From: Acidimicrobiales bacterium
GTDB taxonomy: Bacteria; Actinomycetota; Acidimicrobiia; Acidimicrobiales; CADCSY01
NCBI GenBank assembly: GCA_035512495.1
Contig: DATKDW010000062.1
Location: forward strand, 135,660 to 199,659
Length of the DNA: 64,000 nucleotides
Reading direction: 5' to 3'
The translations under genes were made by a program, and so were the position numbers. Positions 25,863 through 34,284 of the stretch are shown in pieces (the first letter of the stretch is position 1; the number at the start of each line of letters is the position of its first letter). The notes beneath the pieces were generated by a model. It made no database searches. It was not told where the DNA came from and was given only the letters and a program-made list of their open reading frames with translations.

Positions 25863-26891
25863 GTGCAGCTCACCAAGCTCGACCGCAACGCCGCCTTCGT
25901 CATCCGCGACCTCCCCGACGTGCCCTGCGAGGGCCCGGTGCGGCTGGGGCCGAAGGTGACACAGGCCAACGCCAAGCTCTACGCCCGGGTGGCCACCTAC
26001 CGCCTGGCCCTCCTCGGGATCCGCCGGGGCGGCGGCGCCGCCGGCATCAAGGCCGAGGCCGCCGACGGGTCCACCGCGGTGGCCGACTTCGTGGAGGACG
26101 TGAGACCCCTCGTGGCGAGGGGCGACCTGGCCCTGGACCCGGCGGCCGGCGTCAGCGCCGAGGGCCTGGCCCCGCTGCGCGACGACGACCCCCGCAACCC
26201 GCTGCTGTGGGAGTCCGTCGACGGTGGCGCCGTGCGTGAGCTGGCGGCGGCCCGCAGCGCCGCCGCCTGCGCCGAGGCGTACCTCGGCGGCCTCGACGGG
26301 CAACGGGTCGCGCTGCGGTGGAGCCGCGCCGCGGCTCCCCTGGCCCAGGAGCTGCACCGTCGGGGCGCCCGCATCGTGGCCATCTCCACAGGCGCCGGCA
26401 GCGCGGTGCAGGAGGCCGGCTTCGGCGTCGACGAGCTCGTGGCCGCAGCCGCCGACCACGGCGACGACCTCGTCACCCACCTCGGTGTCGACACCACCGA
26501 CCAGTGGGCCGTCTTCGGGGTGGACGTCGACGTCTTCGTGCCGGCCCCGACCCTGCGCTCGCTGTCGGAGGAAGGCGCCGGCATGGTCCGGGCGGGCGTG
26601 GTGCTCCCAAGCGGGGAGCAGCCCGTCAGCCCGAAGGCACTGGCGTCGCTGCGCCGGCGTGGGGTCGCCGCCCTCCCCGACACCATCGCGCTCGCCGGGC
26701 CCAGCATCGTCGGCGCCGCGCCGACGGACGCCTCGATCGACGACGCCCTCGCCCGCGTCGACACCGCGGTGGCCGAGGCCATGGCGGCGTCGGCCCACGA
26801 CGACGGCCCGCTCCTGGGGTCGTGCTACGCCGCCGAGTCGTTCCTGCGCACGTGGCGCGACGAACTCCCCTTCGGCCGCCCGCTGCCCTGA
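25863..26891 (+). CDS. Glu/Leu/Phe/Val dehydrogenase-like protein lacking catalytic lysines
   Basis: 342 residues. The N-terminal part aligns with the dimerisation domain of amino-acid dehydrogenases: LARV-ATYRLALLGIRRGGGAAGIKAE (about 45-70) corresponds to the MTYKNA...GGGK signature, but the substrate-binding Lys is Arg and the catalytic Lys of GGGK is Ala. The C-terminal half has a Rossmann-like segment (GQRVALRWSRAAAPLAQELHRRGARIVAIS) lacking a clear GxGxxG. It is therefore probably a non-catalytic relative, an inference. GTG at 25863 is 6 bases after CAGACT. It lies 52 bp after ferrochelatase on the same strand. Confidence 0.7.
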   Translation: MQLTKLDRNAAFVIRDLPDVPCEGPVRLGPKVTQANAKLYARVATYRLALLGIRRGGGAAGIKAEAADGSTAVADFVEDVRPLVARGDLALDPAAGVSAEGLAPLRDDDPRNPLLWESVDGGAVRELAAARSAAACAEAYLGGLDGQRVALRWSRAAAPLAQELHRRGARIVAISTGAGSAVQEAGFGVDELVAAAADHGDDLVTHLGVDTTDQWAVFGVDVDVFVPAPTLRSLSEEGAGMVRAGVVLPSGEQPVSPKALASLRRRGVAALPDTIALAGPSIVGAAPTDASIDDALARVDTAVAEAMAASAHDDGPLLGSCYAAESFLRTWRDELPFGRPLP

Positions 26892-26897
26892 ACGCTC

Positions 26898-27002
26898 CTA
26901 GAACCCGGCGACGACGGACATGAGCACGAAGGCGCCCAGGCCGATCAGGCAGGCCCACACCCCGACCTTGATCCAGGTGGGGTAGCGCTGATACGTCGAC
27001 AT
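26898..27002 (-). CDS. Small single-span membrane protein
   Basis: 34 residues: a short polar start (MSTYQRYPTWIK) then one hydrophobic helix of about 20 residues (VGVWACLIGLGAFVLMSVVAG). A GGGAGG Shine-Dalgarno sequence ends 5 bases before the ATG, and a TACCGT -10 at 27029-27034 gives a leader of about 20 bases. Its own promoter and ribosome site argue that it is real despite its length. Function unknown. Confidence 0.72.
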   Translation of the reverse strand: MSTYQRYPTWIKVGVWACLIGLGAFVLMSVVAGF

Positions 27003-27085
27003 CTCGTCCTCCCCAGCAGCCTTGCTCCACGGTAGCCCCGGCGCGCCGCGAACCCTGCCACCCTCCCGGGGCGCCGCTGCACCCG

Positions 27086-28837
27086 TCAGCAGCTCGGCGT
27101 GCCCCCCGGGTCCATGCCCGCGGCGCTGTAGCGCACCCGTGGTGACCACATGAGCCAGCCGTCGATGCCGATCTCGGCCGCACCGCAGATCTGGGCCCGC
27201 ACCTCGGCCGGGCCGTAGACCCTGCGGAAGCTGAAGTCCTGCAACCACGGGAAGATCGCGGTGCCGGTGCCGTCGACCTTCTCCTGGAAGTCGAGCAGCG
27301 AGGCCCGCACGATCTCGCGGGGCATCCCCACCGGGTCGGGGACCCGGTACTCACCGCTGACCCACAACGACGGGTACACCATCGGCGCCACATAGTCGGT
27401 CTGACGGGCGATGCGTGGCATGTCCTGGGCAACCGGGCCGGGGCGGGCGGCGGCGATGCCGAACACCGACGCCCCCTGGTAGACGCCCATGGCGCGCAGC
27501 TGCGGGAACGCCTCGGCGAGGAAGTCGGCCACCGCCACCTCGGGCGGGTCGATCAGGCCGGGCGCCACCATGTCGTCGAGGGAGCCCTCGGGACGGCGGA
27601 TGTAGTCCCAGAGGATGTCGTCGACGCCGGCGGCGGCGGCCTCGAGGGCGATGTCGATGTTGTACTGCCGCACCTCGGGGTGGGCGAAGTTGGTGAAGCT
27701 CTCGCCGTAGCTGGGGTGGGGATCGCCGTCGGGCGTCTGGATGACCCAGTCGGGGCTCCCCTGCTCCCACGCCGCCTTGGCCAGGATCGGGTCGCGGAAC
27801 GCCACCATGCGACCAACGACGGAGACCCCGCGGCCGTGCAGGTCTTCCAGCGCCTCCTCGAGGTCGTAGCGGGCCTTGACCGCCCCGATCTTGCGGGCCA
27901 GGGGGACCTGCGAGTCGTAGCCGATCTCGCCGCCCTCGTCCTTGAGGTCGAGCTGGACGGTGTCGATGCGCCCCTCGTCGATCATGTCGAGGACGCCCTG
28001 GCGGAGCCCGTCGTGGGCCCAGGCGGCAGCGGTGACGTGGGCGGCGCGCATGCCGGGGTGCTGCACCGGGACGATCACCTCGCTCATCGCCACGTTGCCG
28101 CTCCGGTCGATGGCGGCCAGCGCCACCGGCCCGGCCGGGGGGATGTCGTAGTGCAGCGCGAACCGGCCCTCGTCGTGCTCGACCCGTTCGCCGTCGGCGA
28201 GGAGGACGGAGTCAGGGTCGACGTGGCCCTCGATCACGACGGGATCATCGATGGCGACGGGGTCGAGGAGCGCCGGGGCGCTGATCTGAGGGGCGGTACC
28301 GTCGACGACGAAGCGGCGCTGCTGGCGCGAGGTGCCGACGAAGGTCCGAGGCACCGCCACCTCGATGGTGTAGGTGCCCTCGGCGAGCTGCTCCTCTGGG
28401 CGCCAGCCGAAGCCGTGGTCACGCTCCTCGAGCTCGTCGGTGACCTCGCGGCCGTTGACCCAGGCGCGCGTCACGTTGGCGCGAGTGGCAGGCGCCACCC
28501 GGATGTCGAGCTCGATCTCACCGGCGGTGACGAGGGTGAGGCTGGAACCGTCGGCCACCCCCGCCAGGCGGAGGTCGACCTGGTTGGCGCCCCAGGCGGC
28601 GTTGGCCACGTAGGCGACGAGCCCGATGGCCCCGAGGCACAGCACCAACAGGAAGACATCGGGCCGGCGCTTGGCGCGGAACAGCTGGCGACGACGGCTG
28701 GGGCCACGGTCGAGCGCGGCTCGGGGGTCGCTGAGCAGCGCCGGCCGGTAGGTCCCCGCGGAGGGGCGGGGGCGCCGGCGACGTCGGGGGCCGGGTCCGG
28801 GGCGGGCGCCCGGGATGTCGCGGAGGGACGTGACCAT
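27086..28837 (-). CDS. Putative glycoside hydrolase (DUF4015 family), membrane-anchored
   Basis: 583 residues. Arg/Pro-rich cytoplasmic start, one membrane helix near 62-82 (VFLLVLCLGAIGLVAYVANA), two Ig/beta-sandwich-like segments (about 90-260), then a DUF4015 TIM barrel (about 270-583) with GMRAAHVTAAAWAHDG, VQLDLKDEGGEIGYDS, DDILWDYIRRPEG and a C-terminal GIDGWLMWSP. Acidic residues in LDLKDEGG and ILWDYIR are candidates for catalysis. Likely acts on an extracellular polysaccharide. The Met start lacks a clear ribosome site; a CACGTG-centred palindrome lies 52 bp upstream. Confidence 0.85.
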   Translation of the reverse strand: MVTSLRDIPGARPGPGPRRRRRPRPSAGTYRPALLSDPRAALDRGPSRRRQLFRAKRRPDVFLLVLCLGAIGLVAYVANAAWGANQVDLRLAGVADGSSLTLVTAGEIELDIRVAPATRANVTRAWVNGREVTDELEERDHGFGWRPEEQLAEGTYTIEVAVPRTFVGTSRQQRRFVVDGTAPQISAPALLDPVAIDDPVVIEGHVDPDSVLLADGERVEHDEGRFALHYDIPPAGPVALAAIDRSGNVAMSEVIVPVQHPGMRAAHVTAAAWAHDGLRQGVLDMIDEGRIDTVQLDLKDEGGEIGYDSQVPLARKIGAVKARYDLEEALEDLHGRGVSVVGRMVAFRDPILAKAAWEQGSPDWVIQTPDGDPHPSYGESFTNFAHPEVRQYNIDIALEAAAAGVDDILWDYIRRPEGSLDDMVAPGLIDPPEVAVADFLAEAFPQLRAMGVYQGASVFGIAAARPGPVAQDMPRIARQTDYVAPMVYPSLWVSGEYRVPDPVGMPREIVRASLLDFQEKVDGTGTAIFPWLQDFSFRRVYGPAEVRAQICGAAEIGIDGWLMWSPRVRYSAAGMDPGGTPSC

Positions 28838-28888
28838 GGTGAGGAGGAGCGCGGGCCGCGGTGGGAGCCGCCCGCTCAGTGTCCAGTA

Positions 28889-28898
28889 AACACGTGTT
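28889..28898. promoter_or_regulatory. CACGTG-centred palindrome upstream of the glycoside hydrolase gene
   Basis: AACACGTGTT is a perfect 10-bp palindrome 52 bp upstream of the glycoside-hydrolase start, next to TACTGG/GACACT -10-like steps on the minus strand. It is a candidate operator; the binding protein is unknown. Confidence 0.35.
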
Positions 28899-28961
28899 CC
28901 CGGGGTATGGGCCAGCCGGGGACGTGCGAGAGGACCCGGCGGCGACGGGATCCGCGCACCC

Positions 28962-29975
28962 TCAGGGAGCGGTGGCGATGGCCTTTCGGGCTCGCTCCAG
29001 GCCGTCGTCGTCGATGTCGTGGTGGGTGACGGCCCGCACCACGCCGGGCTCGATGGTGCCCACCACCACGCCCTCGGCGGCCAGGTGAGCCACCAGGGCG
29101 CGGGCGTCGGGATGGCGCCAGATCACCATGTTGGTGCAGACCGCTGCCGGGTCGAGGCCACCGTCGGGCCACCGCTCGGCGACCGCCTCCGCCAGGGCGG
29201 CGGCCCGCCGGTGGTCGTCGGCCAAGCGCTCCACCATGTCGGTCAGCGCCACGAGGGCGGCGGCGGCGATGACGCCGGCCTGGCGCATGTTGCCGCCGAG
29301 GTGCTGGCGTTCGCGCCGGGCCTCGGCGATCAGTGCGGCCGGGCCGGCCAGCAGCGAGCCGACCGGGGCGCAGAGTCCCTTCGACATGCACGCCATGACG
29401 GTCGTGGCCTGGGCCGCGTAGTCGGCGGCGCTGGTGCCCGTGGCCACCTCGGCGTTGAAGAGGCGGGCGCCGTCCATGTGCACCGGGACGCCGCAGGCCG
29501 CGACCTCGCGGAGCGCGGCCAGGTCCCAGGGCGCACCGTTGGCGGGCATGTGGGTGTTCTCGACGGCCACGAGCGAAACCGTCGGGTAGTGGTGGCTCCC
29601 GGCGTCGGCGAGGTGGCGGATGTCGTCGGCACGGATGGCACCCCGCTCGTCGGGGACCTGGTGGAGCTGCACGCCGGCATTGCGCGCCGCGGCATTGGTC
29701 TCGTAGACGAGCAGGTGCTGACGGGCCCCGACGATCACCGAGTCGCCCGGACGGGTCTGGACCATCACCGCCAGCTGGTTGCCCATGGTGCCCGTCGGCA
29801 CGTAGAGCGCCGCCTCCTTGCCCACCCGCTCGGCGAACGCCTCCTGCAGCGCATTGACGGTCGGGTCCTCGCCGTAGACGTCGTCACCCACCTCGGCGTC
29901 GGCCATGGCCCGCCTCATGGCGGGGGTCGGGCGGGTGACGGTGTCTGAGCGGAGGTCGACGGGGCCGTCGGTCAT
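28962..29975 (-). CDS. Low-specificity L-threonine aldolase family protein
   Basis: 337 residues, fold-type I PLP enzyme. [15 protein letters not shown] opening, [22 protein letters not shown] for phosphate binding, [10 protein letters not shown] with the PLP-ring Asp, and the PLP lysine in [12 protein letters not shown] (about 199). It cleaves threonine or allo-threonine to glycine and acetaldehyde. The ATG is 6 bases after a TAGCCT -10 (29982-29987), so the mRNA is probably leaderless. Confidence 0.93.
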   Translation of the reverse strand: MTDGPVDLRSDTVTRPTPAMRRAMADAEVGDDVYGEDPTVNALQEAFAERVGKEAALYVPTGTMGNQLAVMVQTRPGDSVIVGARQHLLVYETNAAARNAGVQLHQVPDERGAIRADDIRHLADAGSHHYPTVSLVAVENTHMPANGAPWDLAALREVAACGVPVHMDGARLFNAEVATGTSAADYAAQATTVMACMSKGLCAPVGSLLAGPAALIAEARRERQHLGGNMRQAGVIAAAALVALTDMVERLADDHRRAAALAEAVAERWPDGGLDPAAVCTNMVIWRHPDARALVAHLAAEGVVVGTIEPGVVRAVTHHDIDDDGLERARKAIATAP

Positions 29976-30003
29976 GCCCGGAGGCTACCGAGGGCCGGGC
30001 CGG

Positions 30004-30501
30004 TCAGCCTCCTCGCTCCGTCGTGCCCTCCTCGGCCACGAAGCGGTCGACGCCCTCGATCAGGCGCTCGAGCAGCTCGGCCAGCACGGCGCGCTCGCCC
30101 TCGTCGAACCCGGTGAGGATCCGGTCCATCGCCGAACGGCGGCGCTCGACCACTGCCTCGTGGCGCCGCCTGCCCGCCGGCGTGAGGGCGACCACGACGG
30201 CCCGGGCGTCATCGGCGTCGCGCCTGCGGTCGGCCAGGCCGGCGTCGACGAGACGGTCGACGGCCCGCGTCGCGGTCGACGCGTCGACCCTGAGCGCGGC
30301 GGCGAGGTCGCGCATCCGCCAGCACGGCTCCTGGGCGAGGAGGTCGAGGGTGTCGACCTGGCCGAGGTCGACCGCATCGGGACCCACCCCGTAGAGGTAG
30401 GTGCGCAGCCCGCCCATCGAGGCGCCCCGACGCAGCTCGCGCCAGGCGACGCCGATGCGACGCTCGACCTCGCGGTCGTCGCCTGGACGGGGTGCGCTCA
30501 C
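30004..30501 (-). CDS. MarR family transcriptional regulator
   Basis: 165 residues. Winged helix in the middle: LGQVDTLDLLAQEPCWRMRDLAAALRVDASTATRAVDRLVDAGLADRRRDADDARAVVVALTPAGRR, with the recognition helix STATRAVDRL and the wing DADDARAV. Terminal helices form the dimer interface. It is divergent from a multidrug-type MFS gene with a perfect palindrome between them, so it probably represses both itself and the pump until a ligand binds. The frame is open far upstream; GTG at 30501, 9 bases after TACCGT, is chosen. Confidence 0.9.
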   Translation of the reverse strand: MSAPRPGDDREVERRIGVAWRELRRGASMGGLRTYLYGVGPDAVDLGQVDTLDLLAQEPCWRMRDLAAALRVDASTATRAVDRLVDAGLADRRRDADDARAVVVALTPAGRRRHEAVVERRRSAMDRILTGFDEGERAVLAELLERLIEGVDRFVAEEGTTERGG

Positions 30502-30527
30502 CGCTGGCCCACGGTACAGTGGTCGAG

Positions 30528-30546
30528 TCGTTGCACAGTGCAACGA
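30528..30546. promoter_or_regulatory. MarR operator: 19-bp perfect palindrome
   Basis: TCGTTGCAC (30528-30536), central A, GTGCAACGA (30538-30546): 9-base arms with no mismatch. The TTGCA...TGCAA core is typical of MarR-family sites. It covers the upstream promoter regions of both the MarR gene (TACCGT at 30511-30516) and the MFS gene (TAGCGC at 30550-30555). Confidence 0.85.
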
Positions 30547-30597
30547 TCGTAGCGCGCGGACCGCTCGTGCGCCGGGAAGCGCTCCGGAGGAGCTGGG

Positions 30598-32268
30598 ATG
30601 GCGGCGACGGCCACGGGCACCAAGCTCACACACCGCCAGGTGCTGGTGGTGCTGAGCGGCCTTCTCCTCGGCATGTTCCTCGCAGCGATCGACCAGACGA
30701 TGGTCTCCACCGCTCTCCCGGTGATCGTGGGCGACCTCGGCAGCCTCGACCAGCTCTCGTGGGTGGTCACCGCCTACCTGCTCACCGCCACCGTGTCGGT
30801 GCCGCTCTGGGGAAGGATCAGCGACCAGTTCGGGCGCAGGATCGTGTTCCAGGCGGCCATCGCCGTCTACCTCGTCGGCTCCATCCTCTGCGGCGCCGCC
30901 CAGGACCTGAACCAGCTGGTGGCGTTCCGCGGCCTCCAGGGCATCGGCGGTGGCGGGCTGATGAGCATGGCGTTCATCATCATCGGCGACATCCTCTCGC
31001 CGCGCGAGCGGGGCCGCTACATCGGCTACTTCACCGCCACCTGGGCCTTCGCCAGCGTGGCCGGCCCCCTGCTCGGGGGCTTCCTCGTCGACAACTCGTC
31101 CTGGCGCTGGATCTTCTTCGCCAAGGTGCCCTTCGGCATCGCCGCCCTGATCGTCACCAGCCGGGTCCTGCGGCTCCCCTTCCCGCAGCGGCGCCAGCGC
31201 ATCGACCTCATCGGCGCCGGCCTCCTGGTCACGGCCATGTCGAGCCTGCTCCTCGCCGCCAGCTGGGGAGGCAACCAGCACCCGTGGGCCTCGTCGACGA
31301 TCATCGGCCTCGCGGTCGGCGGCACGACCCTCACCGTCGCGTTCCTCTGGTGGGAGCAGCGGGTGGACGAGCCCATCGTCCCCCTCCGGCTGTTCCGCAA
31401 CCCGGTCTTCAGCGTCTGCGCCGGCCTGAACTTCCTCATCGGAGCCGCCATGTTCGGAGGCATCGTCTTCATGCCGCTGTTCCTCCAGGTCGTCGGCGGC
31501 CTCTCGGCGACCGCGTCGGGCATGTTCATGGTGCCGATGATGGCGGGGGTGACCCTCGCGTCGATCGCCTCGGGGCGACTCATCACCCGTACCGGCCGCT
31601 ACAAGGCCTGGCCGGTGCTCGGGACCGGGCTCGTCACCGTCGCCCTGGCCCTCCTGTCGCTCCTCGACACCGGTGTCACCGGCCCCCAGGTGGTCCCGAT
31701 CATCGTCCTCATGGGCCTCGGCGTCGGCATGGTCATGCCCGTGGTCACCATCGCCGTGCAGAACGCCATCGACCACGCCGACATGGGCGTGGCCACCTCC
31801 GGCGTCACGTTCTTCCGGTCGCTCGGCGGGGCCATCGGCGTCGCCGGCCTCGGGGCGGTGTTCGCCTCCAGGCTCCACAGCCAGCTGGCCCGGCGCCTCC
31901 CGGCCGACACGCTCGCCGGCCTCGACGTCGACGACGTCGCCAACAGCCCCGAGGCCATCCGCGCCCTGCCCGTCGAGATCGCCGAGCCGGTGATCGCCGC
32001 CGTGTCGAGCGCCGTCACGACCACCTTCATGGTCGCGGCTCCGCTCGCCTTCGTCGGCTTCCTCGTCGCCATCTTCCTCCGCGAGCTGCCCCTGCGCGAC
32101 ACCGCCTACGTCGGGGCCGCCGAGGAGGAGCCGGCCGGCCTGGGCATGCCCGCTCCGGCGGTCGCCCCCGGGGTGGCCACCGCCGCCGGTCGACGTCGGG
32201 CCGCCCGCCCCACCGGTGTCGGCACCGACGGCAAGCAGGACCCTCAGCACCCGGTACGGTCTCACTGA
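30598..32268 (+). CDS. DHA2-family MFS transporter (EmrB/QacA type)
   Basis: 556 residues with about 14 membrane helices. Motif A GRISDQFGRR (about 74-83), motif C-like GPLLGGFL (about 154-161) and the N-terminal DQTMVSTALPVI of drug:H+ antiporters. It likely exports drugs or toxic metabolites by proton antiport. ATG with GGAGGAG about 6 bases upstream. Regulated, by inference, by the divergent MarR protein through the palindrome between them. The last 60 residues are a Pro/Ala-rich cytoplasmic tail. Confidence 0.92.
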   Translation: MAATATGTKLTHRQVLVVLSGLLLGMFLAAIDQTMVSTALPVIVGDLGSLDQLSWVVTAYLLTATVSVPLWGRISDQFGRRIVFQAAIAVYLVGSILCGAAQDLNQLVAFRGLQGIGGGGLMSMAFIIIGDILSPRERGRYIGYFTATWAFASVAGPLLGGFLVDNSSWRWIFFAKVPFGIAALIVTSRVLRLPFPQRRQRIDLIGAGLLVTAMSSLLLAASWGGNQHPWASSTIIGLAVGGTTLTVAFLWWEQRVDEPIVPLRLFRNPVFSVCAGLNFLIGAAMFGGIVFMPLFLQVVGGLSATASGMFMVPMMAGVTLASIASGRLITRTGRYKAWPVLGTGLVTVALALLSLLDTGVTGPQVVPIIVLMGLGVGMVMPVVTIAVQNAIDHADMGVATSGVTFFRSLGGAIGVAGLGAVFASRLHSQLARRLPADTLAGLDVDDVANSPEAIRALPVEIAEPVIAAVSSAVTTTFMVAAPLAFVGFLVAIFLRELPLRDTAYVGAAEEEPAGLGMPAPAVAPGVATAAGRRRAARPTGVGTDGKQDPQHPVRSH

Positions 32269-32309
32269 CGATCCCGTCACCGACGGACCCGAGGCAGGGA
32301 GAGGCGCAC

Positions 32310-33161
32310 ATGGACGAGCTCACAGGGCGGACCGCGGTCATCACCGGCGCAGCGAGCGGGATGGGCCGGGCCTTCGCCGACCGCTTCTCCGCCGCCGGGA
32401 TGAACCTCGTCCTCGCCGACATCGAGCAGGCGCCCCTCGACGATGCCGTCGCCGAGCTCTCCGGCTCAGGCGCCCAGGTCATCGGGGTGCGCACCGACGT
32501 GTCCGACGGCGACCAGGTCGACGCCCTCGCCGCCGCCGCCTTCGAGCGCTTCGAGACCGTCAACGTGGTGTGCAACAACGCCGGGGTGGCTGCGGGTGGC
32601 CGCATCGCCGACCTCGCCGTGGCCGACTGGGAGTGGGTGCTCGGCGTGAACGTGTGGGGCGTGGTCCACGGCCTGCGGGCGTTCCTCCCCCACCTCATCG
32701 CCCACGGCGACGGCCACGTGGTGAACACCGCCTCGGTGGCCGGTCACACCTCGCCGCCCGGGATGGCCCCCTACAACGCCTCCAAGCACGCGGTGGTGAC
32801 GATCTCCGAGACGCTCTACAACGAGCTCACCGCCGACGGCTCCACGGTCGGGGTCACCGTGCTGTGCCCCGGGCTGGTGTCGACGCGGATCATGGAGTCC
32901 GACCGCAACCGCCCCGAGCAGCTGCCCAAGGCCGGGATCGAGCTCTCGCCCGAGGACGAGCTGCGCAGGGCCGCCATCACCGAGCTGTTCGCGGCGGCCA
33001 AGCCGCCGGCCGAGGTGGCCGACCTCGTCCACGACGCCATCCTCGCCAAGCAGCTCTACCTCTTCACCGACGACGTGTTCCTCGAGAGCATCCGCACCCG
33101 TCACGAGTGCATCCAGCACATGCGCAACCCCGACGCCTCCACCGCCGGCCTCTTCGACTGA
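32310..33161 (+). CDS. SDR family NAD(P)-dependent oxidoreductase
   Basis: 283 residues. TGAASGMG (about 11-18), acidic DIEQ after the second strand suggesting NAD(H), NNAG (about 88-91), catalytic Ser in NTASVAG, and YNASK (about 155-159). C-terminal extension (SPEDELRRAAITELFAAAKPPAEVADLVHDAI) as in SDRs with a substrate lid. ATG with GGGAGAGG upstream; a TACGGT -10 lies at 32255-32260 inside the MFS tail, so it can be expressed separately from the pump. Substrate unknown. Confidence 0.9.
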   Translation: MDELTGRTAVITGAASGMGRAFADRFSAAGMNLVLADIEQAPLDDAVAELSGSGAQVIGVRTDVSDGDQVDALAAAAFERFETVNVVCNNAGVAAGGRIADLAVADWEWVLGVNVWGVVHGLRAFLPHLIAHGDGHVVNTASVAGHTSPPGMAPYNASKHAVVTISETLYNELTADGSTVGVTVLCPGLVSTRIMESDRNRPEQLPKAGIELSPEDELRRAAITELFAAAKPPAEVADLVHDAILAKQLYLFTDDVFLESIRTRHECIQHMRNPDASTAGLFD

Positions 33162-33205
33162 AGAGGGGCAGGCCGTCGTCGCGATCCGGCCGCCCGGCCC
33201 GATGC

Positions 33206-33340
33206 TCAGGTGCCGGACTCCGCCGGCTGGAAGAAGCGGAGCACCTCGGCGTCGACGAGCTGCTGGCCGGACGCCCACAGCCGCTCGAAGCGGCGGCGGT
33301 AGGGGCCGGTGAGCCAGAAGGTGAGTCGTCGGACAGGCAT
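33206..33340 (-). CDS. Small protein of unknown function (44 residues)
   Basis: Reads MPVRRLTFWLTGPYRRRFERL then WASGQQLVDAEVLRFFQPAESGT: a basic amphipathic first half and a neutral tail. Codons carry G or C at the third position in almost every case, as in surrounding genes, which supports coding. There is no obvious Shine-Dalgarno sequence; a TCTAGA-like AT step lies just upstream of the ATG. No family recognised; it could also be a gene remnant. Confidence 0.4.
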   Translation of the reverse strand: MPVRRLTFWLTGPYRRRFERLWASGQQLVDAEVLRFFQPAESGT

Positions 33341-33413
33341 GGTCTAGAGATCGGCCAGGAAGGGGCGCAGCCTTGAGGGCTTCGTCGCTGTTCCGTGCTC
33401 CGTCACCCCGCCC

Positions 33414-34121
33414 CTACGGCGCGAGGGGCTGCGCCGGGGGATCGCCGCCGCCAGCAGCACCGTCGCCCGTGCCCGCCGACGCGGCCTCGGCGGCCCGTTC
33501 GAGACAGTCGACGACCTCCTGATCCGAGGTCTGGGAGAAGTCCTCGTAGAACCGCCCGATGGCGGAGAACCGCTCCGGGGTCTCCAGCGCGATCAGCTCG
33601 TCGGCGTCGCCTCCCAGGCGCTCGGTCCACCCCGGTGGGGCCACCGGCACAGCCAGGACCACCCGGGCCGCTCCATGGGCGCGGGCGACCTGGCAGGCAG
33701 CCCGTGCGGTCGACCCGGTGGCGATGCCGTCATCGACGATCACCGCCGTGCGCCCCTGCAGCGGGACGCGGACCCGGTCACCGCGGAACCGGCGGGCCCG
33801 GCGCGCGAGCTCGATCCGCTCGCGCTCCTCCACCCCAGCCAGCTCCGCCTCGGAGACACCGGCGACGCGCACCACCTCGTCGTTGATGACCCGCACGCCG
33901 TCCTCACCGATCGCCCCCATTCCCAGCTCGGGCTGGGACGGCACACCGAGCTTTCGGACCACGATCACATCCAGCGGCGCATCCAGGAACCGGGCGACCT
34001 CGAACGCCACCGGCACCCCACCCCGTGGGAGACCGAGCACCACCACCGGCTGGCCCCGGAGCTGCTCCAACCGGGGAGCCAGGCGCCGCCCCGCATCCAC
34101 ACGATCGACGAACCAGACCAT
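33414..34121 (-). CDS. Phosphoribosyltransferase family protein
   Basis: 235 residues. Type I PRTase fold: PPi-loop region LGLPRGGVPVAFEVA (about 25-39), VVRKLGVPSQPELGMGAIGEDG (flexible hood, about 52-73) and the PRPP motif VIVDDGIATGST (about 118-129). This hood sequence is typical of the stand-alone PRTases often fused to dienelactone-hydrolase-like domains; the second domain is absent here. Substrate base unknown. The ATG at 34121 has GGGAGG 6 bases upstream; the frame remains open for 35 codons further up. Confidence 0.87.
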   Translation of the reverse strand: MVWFVDRVDAGRRLAPRLEQLRGQPVVVLGLPRGGVPVAFEVARFLDAPLDVIVVRKLGVPSQPELGMGAIGEDGVRVINDEVVRVAGVSEAELAGVEERERIELARRARRFRGDRVRVPLQGRTAVIVDDGIATGSTARAACQVARAHGAARVVLAVPVAPPGWTERLGGDADELIALETPERFSAIGRFYEDFSQTSDQEVVDCLERAAEAASAGTGDGAAGGGDPPAQPLAP

Positions 34122-34284
34122 GAGCCTCCCTTTCGGTGCCGGCCCCAGCCTCCCGCAGCGGCGCCGCCACGACCAGGGCCGATGGTCCCGCCGGGTCGGC
34201 AACGCCGCAGGCACGGAGCCGTCCACGCCGTCGCCGCCCGAGTGCCCGGTAACGTCGTGACCGAAACATGACGAAGGGGGATGC

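Noticed and set aside
30004..32280. Long minus-strand frame extending the MarR gene across the MFS gene
   Set aside because: The upstream part is antisense to clear MFS helices; only the last 165 codons encode a recognisable protein.
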